This document shows positions 1-10,034 of a DNA stretch of 64,000 bases, one piece after another; within the stretch, counting starts at the first letter, position 1; each line of letters opens with the position of its first letter. Location: assembly GCA_028551475.1 (NCBI GenBank), contig CM052359.1, positions 16,059,583 through 16,123,582 on the forward strand, written 5' to 3'. The notes beneath the pieces are model-generated. The model was given only the letters and a program-made list of their open reading frames with translations. It was not told where the DNA came from and made no database searches. A program made the translations under genes and the position numbers. This DNA comes from Casuarina equisetifolia (Eukaryota > Streptophyta > Magnoliopsida > Fagales > Casuarinaceae).

Positions 1-284
1 GACTGGGTTTTCTATCTATTTAGAAAACCCAACAACAATAGAAAATCTAATAACAATCATCCAAAGCCCAAGCCCATCTTGACTCTCTTAATCTTGATAT
101 TACAATTTTGCCACACAATAAGCATCAGGTTCTTCATGTTCATCCCTTTTCTCCTTATCTCCTTGTGCTACAAAAACAAGACAAATTCAAATAAATAAGA
201 GGAGTTCAAATATTTTCTCATAAGCATTGTATTATTTATTACCTAAAAAATAGGTAAAATAACTCTATAAAAATAGAGTTATCA
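1..284 (-). repeat. Athila-type LTR, partial (3' LTR of the TR-GAG element)
   Basis: Left-edge fragment that matches 4742-5025 almost base for base. On the plus strand it ends ATAGAGTTATCA; read on the minus strand the LTR begins TGATAACTC. The purine-rich tract at 285-300 abuts it, which makes it the 3' LTR of the minus-strand element whose gag lies at 1869-3518. The rest of the LTR and the outer target duplication are outside the window. Confidence 0.85.
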
Positions 285-300
285 ATACCCCCAAACTTAA
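285..300 (-). other. Polypurine tract of the Athila TR-GAG element
   Basis: The minus strand reads TTAAGTTTGGGGGTAT directly before the LTR start TGATAAC. A purine-rich run in this position primes plus-strand DNA synthesis in LTR retrotransposons. The same tract lies beside the LTR at 61992, next to the second copy. Confidence 0.7.
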
Positions 301-1868
301 CATTTTGCTAGTCCTCTAGCAAAGGCAATAAACAATATATGTTTTAGATAAAACCCCTTCATGATATTCTCTCATAATTGCTTAACTTAACAATTCAAAG
401 AAAAATATAGCTTTCATCTAGACACCACAATTGTTTCATAAGATAAGATAGACTCTTAACTATGTTGACCGCGTGTGTGTGTGTGTGAGTCCTCATCTTT
501 TCAACTATATGCACTCCAAATAAATTCACATTAATATGCAATCTCTCAAAATCTTTAACCAAACCTCATAGGTTTACTTTTCATTCCTCTCTCCACTAAT
601 GTAAGCCAATAATCTAACCAAAAATCAATAGGACTTTTATAAGCTTGTAATGTAAGGTTGGGCTAGGGGTAAGATGAAAGTCATTTAGGCTAAATTCACC
701 CATGAACACATTGCTTTCTATGATCTAATTTGAGCTTTTGTCACTTCCTTTCTTTGCTTTATCTTTTTTTTTTTCACAAATGATCTTTCTATCACCATTT
801 CTCTCATTTATTTTTTTCCCAAAAATACTTGATTTCACTTGGATTTTGACACTCACAAAAGTCACAATCATGCTTGCAATCATAAAGCAAGTAGTAGGAC
901 TAGAAATGTAACCAGTATAATCTTATCTTGTTGATAACATCCAACTACTATGCAAAAGTCAATTATTGAACCTTTAGTTGCTTGAATTTGACAATAAGCA
1001 ATAAGAGAATTCCATTCTTGGACAGATGTTGCTTTTTTTTTCTTTTTTTTTTGCATTCACAAAAGCAACATATTATGCTACATAATCATTGCAATCAACA
1101 TCCTTCCCCTCAACTTCTCTTCACTCAAATAAACTTATATCCTAAAAATCAATATGTTCAAAGGTGTAGGACGAAAAGATAATTTGTCAAAGGCTCAAGG
1201 GTATATATATGTGGGTGTTAAACAAAAAAAATGGATATGAATCAAGGCTCAGCGGGGTGACTGGTGATAAATAAATAAGGTTGGCTTGAAAGGCTCAAAC
1301 GATCCAAAGAATGGCCTAAATCATTTTCTCAATTAGATGCAGCTTAGGATTTCGCCTCAAGAGAAAATCAAACAAATTCTAAGATTCAGGTGAGATCTAA
1401 GAAAATCACATACTTCATATGAATATTCTTTAGAAATACACACAATTTCAAAAATGAAGGACTTTCAGTGCTTAATAGGTGGATCAATATAATCAAAATC
1501 ACACTTAATTCACACCACAATTGCAGGTTTGAAAAAAAATCTATATCCTCCAAAGAATCACCAAGAATTCACAATATGGGATGTAATCATGACATAAAAA
1601 AAAAATTTCAATCAAATTTAGCACAAAGGTTCTTTCCCTACCCCCAAACTTGAATGAAGCATTGTCCTCAATGCAAAAACAAAAGAAAGCAATAATAAAG
1701 AAGAATTAGGAATGAGAAAACTCCCTTAATTGTAAGTCATATCCACGTAAAGCTTTGAAGAGATGGTGGTGACAAAACTTCTAACCAAACTGCTAACAAA
1801 ATACTTGGGTTGCCTCCCAAGAAGCGCTTGCTTTATAGTTTTCAGCCAAACTATCCTCCACCTGTTGC

Positions 1869-3518
1869 TCAAGGAGGATGAAACTCCAATAATTTAGGAG
1901 ACAGCTTGTGTCGTTTGATTGTTGAGCATTCTTCAATAAGCACAACTGTCTCATATACTTCTAACTTCCTTTTGTTCTCCAGTATCTCGTTCAACAATTT
2001 TGCACAACTAGATATTTGAACTGGAACACCTACAAAAGAAATGTTAATGTGCAATTTTAAAGATATATAAAGGGATTTCAAAAACTGCTTATCTTTTACG
2101 TGTTGCTGGAATCTTTGGGGAGATGGAGTTGGAGGCATAAAGGACATAGGATTTTTTGGAACAAGGTTGCTCCTAGGTGCCTCCTCAAGTTGTATGCTGA
2201 CATCTTTATCATTATCTTTAAGACTCTCCTTGTCAACATCAACTTCTTCTACTTGCTTGCCACATGTTGGGGTTATTGCCTCTATGGTATCTTCAAGACT
2301 TTTCTCTATATCACTAGGCAAAGGACCCTCCTGATTCTCTGAGATCATACTAATGAGCTGACTCATCTGTACCTCTAATTTTCAGATTGAAGCTTCTTGT
2401 CTCTGAAAACTCGCTTCTTGATTCTGAAATCTTGCTTCAATCCTCTCTGTAAAGTTCTATGTGGTGTTGGCTAGCTCACTAATCATGTTCTCATAGTTAG
2501 GTTTCACCTCTTCTATTTGCCAAAATGTTGGTTGCAGTCTCATCTCACTTGGGTTACTCCATGAAAAAGTTTGATAGTTGTGCCATCCCAGATTGTACGT
2601 ATTTGAGTAATAATCATTTTGTGACCTGCTAGGAATTTCAACAAAATTAGCATAATCATTATAATGAGCATTAGGGTTACCTACTTGACATTTTGTGCTC
2701 TCATGTGCTCCACCACAAAATTCATATGATCTACTTTGATGTCTCATAACTGGAGTATTTAGGTTGTTTATCTTCTTATTGAGCACTTCTAATTGTGTAG
2801 ACATTATGGTGAAGATATCTACTTCATGGACTCCACTTGCTTGATGCATTGGTAGCCTCTTAGTAGACCATTGATAGCTATTGGCTGACATTTCCTCCAA
2901 AAGGTTATACGCCTCTTCTGCAGTTTTGCTGTACAAATCCCCTCCTGCAGCTGTATCAATTACAAAACGAAGATTTGTACTACACCCATCATAAAAAGTT
3001 TGTACTTGTAACCAAATGGGTAGTCCATGATCTGGACATTTCCTCATAAGTTCCTTGAATCTTTCCCAAGCTTCATACACTGATTCATTGTCCATCTGCA
3101 TAAAAGTAATAATATCGTTATGCATTTTTACAGATTTCGCCAAAGGAAAGAACTTACTAAGAAATTTATGAGCCAAATCATCCCATGTAGTAATCAATCC
3201 TGTAGAAAGAGAAAAGAACCAATTTTTAGCTGTATCTCTAAGAGAAAATGGAAATAGTTTCAACCTAATAACATCTTCTGTAACTCCATGATCTCCAATC
3301 ATGTCACAGAATTCAAGGAATGCTTCAATGTGAGCATTTGGATCCTCATTTGGTAGCCCACTATATTGCATAGATTTTTGAAGCATCTTGATGAGCACAG
3401 GCTTGATCTCAAAGTTATTTGCCTGAATTGCAGGCCTAATGCTTGATGTGGCATTCCAAAATGTTGGTGCAACATAGTCTTTTAAAAGTCTATATGTACC
3501 CTTATATCTTTCCATCAT
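1869..3518 (-). pseudogene. gag: Athila-type gag, broken by two in-frame stops
   Basis: Gag is the structural polyprotein that packages retrotransposon RNA in cytoplasmic particles. Frame 3518-2457 (353 codons) has a typical Athila retrotransposon-gag domain: LPNEDPNAHIEAFLEFCD at about residues 56-73, then RLKLFPFSLRDTAKNWF and TTWDDLAHKFLSKFFP. A zinc-knuckle remnant follows (FCGGAHESTKC) in which the first Cys position appears to be Tyr. After a TAG at 2457 the same frame stays readable for 30 codons with one TGA, then runs open from 2366 to 1869. That part resembles the pre-protease region of Athila gag (ETVVLIEECSTI). Both stops are explained by C-to-T changes (CAG to TAG, CGA to TGA). 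About 550 codons in all. The ATG at 3518 is the likely start, about 230 bp after the primer-binding site. Confidence 0.8.
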
Positions 3519-3749
3519 TGTTGCTTAACAACTTAACAAAGACTTTTTTTTCTTTTTTCTTTGACAACTAATGTTTTTTTTTTCAACAACTTAAGAAAAA
3601 AACAAATTTGTTTTTTCAAGAATTAAAAGAAACGATTTTTTTTGTTTTTCAAGAATTAAAAAAAATGATTTTTTCTTAAAAGAAAATAAAAGCTAGATTA
3701 AACCTAGAAATTATTCGGTATTAATATTAATCAGCAGTAGAACAACCAA

Positions 3750-3767
3750 TCTCCAGCAATGGCACCA
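3750..3767 (-). other. Primer-binding site, tRNA-Asp type, mutated
   Basis: The minus strand reads TGGTGCCATTGCTGGAGA six bases after the LTR end (GAACA). The usual Athila site, complementary to the 3' end of tRNA-Asp, is TGGCGCCGTTGCCGGGGA. The four differences are all C-to-T or G-to-A, three of them in CpG, as expected from deamination of methylated cytosine. Confidence 0.7.
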
Positions 3768-3773
3768 AAAACT

Positions 3774-5025
3774 TGTTCAGTGAAATCTAAATGCAAGTGA
3801 ACATGTCGAACAAGTAATATAATGATAAGAAAGATATCGTCCCACAGAGATTGGTGATTACTAGACCAACTAATTACTAACGGTGAATAACTCCTAGAAT
3901 TTATCTAGCAAACCAAATTGATGGATGATAGATTAACTAACTAAGTCTAAGAAAACTTAATAAAAGAAATATGTTAGAGCATATGACTTCACCATAATTA
4001 CTAGGTACTAATATTGATTATTTATGCTTGCAAGAGAGATAATATCTATGTGATGGCGGAATTTCCTAATTTATTTACTATCCTATGTCTAGGTATAGCA
4101 AACCTACTTAGTTCATTAATTCACTATATCTCTATATGTGAATTGAAACAAACCAAATGCATTGGGATCTATGAATATTCCCAGTTTACACCAAAAGCCA
4201 CATAAACAATATGGTATATGTCTATCCATATTTAATTTATGGTTACATATTACAAGAAGCAACTGCATGCTATTTCCTGTCGGTCTTTAACATGCAAATC
4301 AAGTCATCTAAGTGGTAGCTAATCACCTAAAAGCATTAAACTCCGTAATATGTAACTTCACATAAATAAAATATCTTGCAAAACATAAAATCATAAGATT
4401 CATACCATCATAATTAGGTTACATCGTAGCTCTAACAAAAATAAACTAAAACATAAAGAAATAATGAGGAAGAATGGTAATAAGAAATAAAGAAGGCATC
4501 TTGAATCCAAGAACAAGAAGTCTGTCACCCTTTTTGTCTTCTCTTCAAGAAAACCTTGAATTCTTGGCTTCTTTCTTGAGTTGTGCTCAATTTCCTCCTC
4601 CCCTCTTCTTTTGCCTCTTCTCTTCTCTTAAATAGGGTTTAGGTTTAGACCTATCTCCTATCCTAGTAGAATTGGGTTTTAGAGACCTAAAACAATTGGA
4701 TTTTGAATTCCTAAATTAATTAAGACTTGAATTCCTAACATGACTGGGTTTTCTATTTATTTAGAAAACCCAACAACAATAGAAAATCTAATAACAATCA
4801 TCCAAAGCCCTAGCCCATCTTGACTCTCTTAATCTTGATATTACAATTTTACCACACAATAAGCATCAGGTTCTTGATGTTCATCCCTTTTCTCCTTATC
4901 TCCTTGTGCTACAAAAACAAGACAAATTCAAATAAATAAGAGGAGTTCAAATATTTTCTCATAAGCATTGTATTATTTATTACCTAAAAAATAGGTAAAA
5001 TAACTCTATAAAAATAGAGTTATCA
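3774..5025 (-). repeat. Athila-type 5' LTR (short class, 1252 bp)
   Basis: Plus-strand ends are TGTTCAG...AGTTATCA; read on the minus strand the LTR runs TGATAACTC...GAACA. It abuts the primer-binding site at 3750-3767 and nearly matches window positions 1-284 at its far end. The sequence beyond it (CCAAG, 5026-5030) falls inside a Copia reading frame, so this is the insertion boundary. Same length class as 6688-8019, 13324-14575 and 55742-57014. Confidence 0.85.
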
Positions 5026-6687
5026 CCAAGCATCAACATTGTGATTCACGATCAAGCATGTTTGTTCATTTGTTAATTTACTAAGATCAAGCACATAAAT
5101 ATTATCTTTTCTTTTTCCAACAATTCTCACATTGTTTTCAACATTTTCAGCAAGATAGTTCTTTTCCAAATCTAATTTTGAAATCATTATCACACAATTG
5201 ATGCTTAGCAAGTTAAACTTTAACTCATTAACATACAACACATAAGATATAAGGAGGGTTTTCGGGTTACCTATGGTGCCTATTCCCTTGATTCTTTCAT
5301 TGGAGTTATCTCCAAAAGACACGGTGCCTTCAGACCTTAACTTAAGTGTTGAGAAGAGCTCCATCATCCCAGTCATATGTCGAAAACAATCACTATTCAG
5401 AATCCATAACTCTTTGCATTTCTTATTATCTATGTTCACACTCAAGGCCTGCAAAAACAAAAATGTTTGTTAAAGTGTTTGGTACCTTTTTTTCTTTAGG
5501 TCCATGGATGTTAGTTGTCTCTAAACTATTGACACCTTTAGGCATCTAAAATTTTTTTAACCTTGTATGAATTCCTAAGTCTAATAGGACATGTATCAAA
5601 GAAATGACCAATATAATTGCAATAAGAACATTTATGATGCAGCATAAATGTATAGTCTTTTTTATCAAAAGAATTTGTAAAAGACTTTAAGTTCTTACAT
5701 GAATTATATCCTATATCAGCTTTATCGTAAATACCTATTTGTGATTGTAACATCTTATCTAGCATGCTACTCCCTTTTGTAAATTTATTTAACAACAAGG
5801 TGGTATTATCTAACTTAATTTGTATGTCTAATTTTTCTTTTTCTAGTTCAATATCCTCATGTTAAGACTCTCTAAATCTTTGTTCATGTAATCATTTCCT
5901 ACAATATTAGCATGCTTACATTTAGAAACATAACACATATAAGTTATAAAGCATGTATCAGATTTCATAGATACATTCTTGGATGCATCAAGACTTGCAT
6001 ATTTACCTAGTGTAGATGATACTACAATAGATTTATCAATCACAAATTCAGCCTTTTCATAAATATATTTAGCTTTCAATTTTTTGTATTTATCTTTTAT
6101 TTTGTTTACATATTCAACCAAATCAAAGAAGGCAATTTCTAAATCACCATTTAGATCAGTTTCTAATTCGAAATCATTTATCTCAAGTTTTTTTTCTGAG
6201 ATTGCATTTACGGTTAAGCAAAGATGAGCAACTTCTTCTTGTTCTTCCTCTTTTGATGAAGAGCTTTCATCATCCTAGGTAGCAATCATTGCCTTTTCTT
6301 ACCTTTGTTGTTTCTCTTTTTTAGTAGAGAACAATCAGCCTTGATATGTCCAGGTTTTCTAGACTCAAAACACAAGTTATCCCTAGAATCATATGTTTCT
6401 TTCTTCCTAGGTTGTCCCACATCCTTACCTAGACCTGTTTTTAGGAACTTTCTAAACCTTCTTCCTATTAGAGCAACCTCATCACTTTTAGACTTTATCT
6501 TTTCATTCTTTTCTACTTCTACCTTTAGAGCAAGTGACTTCCTATTCTCTTTTTCTCTTACTTTTCTTACTAATTGCATTTCATAAGTCTTGAATGATCC
6601 TAACAAATCATCTAAGGTTAAGTTATCTAGATCATGAGCTTCCTCTATGGCCATATTCTTAGGATCCCAACTCTCGGGTAGGGACAC

Positions 6688-8019
6688 TAATAACTCTATT
6701 TTTATATAGTTATTTTAATTATTTTAGGACATAAATACTACAATTTTGTGAGATAATATTTGATTTTTTATATATTTATTCAAATCATTATTGTTTATGT
6801 AGCAAACTCCAAAAGAGATGAAAAGAAAAAGAAAAAAAAAGAGAAGGCAACGTGTAAAGTAGCAAAAAAAGGAGGAAAAAGACAAAAAGGACAAGAAAGA
6901 AAATAAAGGAAAGGAGCAAAAAGTGAATTATCAAGGGACAATCTTAGGGCACACTTCCCAAGACAGCATAAAAGGAAAAAGGATCATGAATTGTGAAAAG
7001 GAGGAGGCGCTACACAAGAGAAAGAAAGAGAGAAAAGAGAAAAAGAGAAGAAAACGTGTGTTGCCGCCAGAACCAAGGAAGAAAGAGAAAATCAAAAAAG
7101 AAAAAGAGAAATAGAGGTACGAAAGCTTCCCTCTACTTCATATCATTATTGATTTGTAAGAATTCTGTAAAGAATTCTTAAAGAGAAGACAGTGTGGTGA
7201 CAACTTTCTTATTTTTCTATTTAAGATGTTTTGCTTAATTTCTACTATTGCTTTGGTTTGTTATTTTATTATGTTCTAAATTTTTTTTGTTAGAGCGAAG
7301 ATGTAGCCTAACTATGATGATGTGAACTTTATAAGTTGTTATGTTCTACAAGTTATTTTATTTATGTGAGTTATATATTATCATGCTTAATGCTTTTAAG
7401 TGATTGACCACCACTTGAATGATTTAATGTACATGTTTGAGACTAAGAGGTAATAATATGCAATTACTTCTTCTAATATATAACCATGAATTAAATATGA
7501 ATAGACATATGTCATGTTATTTGTGTGACTTTTGGTGATAAGATAATTGAAAGGTTTATTGTAAACCAAGACTATTCACAGATACTAATGCATTTAGGTT
7601 CTTTCAATTCACATATAGAGATATAGTAAATTAACAAACTAAATAGCTTTACTATACCTAGACATAGGATAGTAAATAAATTAAGAAATTCCACCATCAT
7701 GTAAGTATTATCATTCTTGTAAGTATAAACTATGGAAATTCATATCTAATAGTTATGGTAAAATCGAAAGCTCTAACATATTTCTCATATTGATTTTTCT
7801 TCCTTGGATTCAATTTCAATTAGTGTTGAGTTTTTGTTTTGAAAGTTTTAAATTTTAATTCATCATCAACAATCTCTTGGTTTGCTAGATAAATTTTAGG
7901 ATTAATTCATTGTTAGTACTTAATTAGTTTAGTATTCACCAATTTCTATGGGATGATACTTTTCTTATCATTATATTACTTGTTTGACATTTTCACTTGC
8001 ATATAAATTTCACCAAACA
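6688..8019 (+). mobile_element. Athila-type solo LTR (short class), target duplication GACAC
   Basis: Begins TAATAACTCTAT (variant of TGATAACTCTAT) and ends CACCAAACA. GACAC stands on both sides (6683-6687 and 8020-8024), so it is an insertion reduced to one LTR by recombination. It splits the gag of Copia element 1. No internal Athila sequence adjoins. Small frames inside it (for example 6923-7114, Lys/Glu-rich) are low-complexity artefacts of an A/G-rich stretch at 6820-7110. Confidence 0.9.
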
Positions 8020-8538
8020 GACACTAACATTTTTCTAACCATTTTTTCATTTGTGTAGGTCTTTCCTTAGCAACTTAAGTTTAGAAACTATCTCGGTGAA
8101 TCTATCAAACATATCACTAATAGTTTCAAAATCATGCATAGAAAACAATTCATAATCATGAGTAAGCATGGTAACTTTAGATGACTTCTAGCTTATCCCA
8201 TATCTTTTTACCGATGAGGCAAGATGATACTTTTTTGAATTCATGAGCTTTCAACCCACTATAAATCATATTCATAGCCTTAGCATTTATCCCCATGATT
8301 TTAGCTTCATTTTTACTCTATTCATTAGTTTTGGGTAGTGTAGTACCTTTTTTGATTATTTGCCAAGCTTTAGGATCTTGACCAATAATAAAAACTTGCA
8401 TTAATTGCTTCCAATGTCTATAATTAATCCTATCAAATAGTGGTGGTTTATTATACCCTGTGACAGCTACTCCTTTCTCTATAGCCATTTAAATGGATCT
8501 ACTATAGGATGTTAAGCCTTTAAAAAATTAGAGAACTT

Positions 8539-8553
8539 GGCTTTAGATGCCAA
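8539..8553 (-). other. Primer-binding site of Copia element 1
   Basis: The minus strand reads TTGGCATCTAAAGCC one base after the LTR end (TTACA). It resembles the TGGTATCAGAGC site that pairs with initiator tRNA-Met. Equivalent sites are at 12843 and 48906. Confidence 0.65.
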
Positions 8554-8554
8554 T

Positions 8555-10028
8555 TGTAAGGTTTAATGGCTAACCAAGAAAGAGGGGTTGAATTGGTTAT
8601 CTTAGTTTCTTTTACCTATTTATAGGCTCAATTACTTTTCATGCACTTAAGCTAAGTATTCAAGGATATCAAAATCAAACAACCAAGTAAATAGATAGGA
8701 AAAGAAATGCACACAAGTTTACACAATGGTTTAACATTTATCACCTACTTCCACCCTCTTCTCCTTCAACACAATTGGTTGAAGTCCACTTTACTTCAAA
8801 GTTAGAAGACAACCCTTTCCTACACTTTTCAACTCCTCCTCAAGGAGTTAAATGGCTCACGGTTACAATGATAAGGTTAAATTAACCTTAGTACATTACC
8901 AAGTCCTCAAAGGTGTAATATTTATGAGGAGTATTGCTTATCAAAGAGCTAATTAAAGATATACAAACTCAATTCAAGCTCTAATCATGAAAATTCTCAA
9001 TTTTTTAAAGTTAGGGTTTCAGATTTACAAGGGAGTTTATATGCAAATAATAATTAGAGTTTAATTAGCACATAAACAACTTAATCTAACAATGAACATT
9101 CACAAGAATATTTAAGTGTAAGAATATCACCGAAGATTCAAACTTCCTTCACAGATTGATGAAGAATGCCATGAGTGTATGATCTTTCACAAGCTTCAAT
9201 ATTTTCTCAATCTTTTAACCAAATTTTTGTCATAAAGCCCTAAAGAACTATTAAGAACATCTCTTTATAGAAGATATGAAGCATACTAGCTTTCTAAGGT
9301 TTCTATTCAAACTTGAGATGCTCGTTGCAATTTTTCCATTGAGACTTTATAGAAGCTCCATCAAATAGTAGTACAAACAATGATTAATTATCTTCATAGC
9401 CGTTCTAACAACACCATCACTTTAGGTTTCTTCCCATTAGAGAATCAATGATAGAGAGAGATGAGAGAACAACTTGATGTTTCTTGGGGTTAGGGCTTTT
9501 CTCCTTGCAATGGCTTAATAGAATTACTCATAAGTGAAATGATGTCGCATCTTTGAATTAAGACATCAAGTGGGTTAACTCTTGCGGGCTTAGCTTACTG
9601 GTTGAGCTTGTGGGCTAAGCTTGTGGGCTTCTTCCAATGTATTTGATCTAATTAAATAAGGATCCTCATTTGAGCTTGAACCAACTAACTAAAATCAAGT
9701 ATTATGATTTTGATTTTGGCCTTTATAGTATGATTCTTGATTCACGTGTACCACAAGTACATAAATCCAAGTATTATTTTTTCTTCAAATATTCAAATAC
9801 TCTTTTAGCTCTTTTTCATACGAAATATTTCTCAAGGCATTGTATGAAGTTAATTTGTGAAAGAATGTAGGAACCTAACTACTTTATAATATCATTCATA
9901 AATATTATAATTTACCCACCTTTTACTTCCTTGATGTTCAATATTGCACATAATTATATGAAAAACATTTATACAAATATTATATGTAGCCAATAGTTTG
10001 TCACAACAAAATACACCTTTTTCTAACA
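8555..10028 (-). repeat. Copia element 1, 5' LTR (1474 bp)
   Basis: Minus-strand LTR: TGTTAGAAAAAGG... (ending at 10028) to ...CCTTACA (8555), directly beside the primer-binding site. It is an inverted relative of the plus-strand LTR at 10187-11632: the terminal 150 bp (about 9880-10028) mirrors 10187-10335. The open frame at 9670-9870 inside it has no recognisable product. Confidence 0.8.
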
Positions 10029-10034
10029 AGAACA

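Larger units (their letters stand above)
285..3773 (-). mobile_element. Athila-lineage Ty3/gypsy element with gag but no pol (TR-GAG type), internal region
   Basis: The internal region is only about 3.5 kb. From its 5' end (high coordinates) it has a primer-binding site, a gag-like frame (3518-1869) and then about 1.6 kb of non-coding DNA to the polypurine tract. No protease, reverse transcriptase, RNase H or integrase is present. Gag stops where Athila polyproteins would enter the protease domain, and the DNA passes straight into a 3' segment with the motif GGGAGGCAACCCAAG (near 1810-1830), also seen in the copy at 63830-63850. It includes short GT and A/T runs (473-488, 1032-1052). Since both copies show the same pol-less layout, the loss predates their dispersal; movement would have needed proteins from a complete relative. 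It inserted into the Copia element at 5026. Confidence 0.75.
5026..8554 (-). pseudogene. Copia element 1: gag and protease/pre-integrase part, decayed and interrupted
   Basis: Minus-strand Ty1/copia coding remnant. Gag starts at the ATG 8488 (GVAVTGYNKPPLFDRINYRH) and runs to about 8030, where an Athila solo LTR (6688-8019) splits it. It resumes at 6687 (LPESWDPKNMAIEEAHDLDN) and ends in a damaged zinc knuckle (CFESRKPGHIKADC, second Cys lost). A coiled-coil-like Lys/Glu-rich stretch (6121-5843) and a linker (5798-5538) follow. The protease start at 5460 reads WILNSDCFRHMTG, so the catalytic Asp-Ser-Gly is not intact. The frame continues into the pre-integrase region (KRKDNIYVLDLSKLTNEQ) and is cut at codon Trp (5026) by the Athila insertion. 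Integrase and reverse transcriptase should lie left of the window. Several stops and frameshifts make it non-functional. Confidence 0.85.

Noticed and set aside
6923-7181. Lys/Glu/Arg-rich small proteins
   Set aside because: Low-complexity A/G-rich DNA inside an Athila solo LTR; no homologous frame in sister LTRs.
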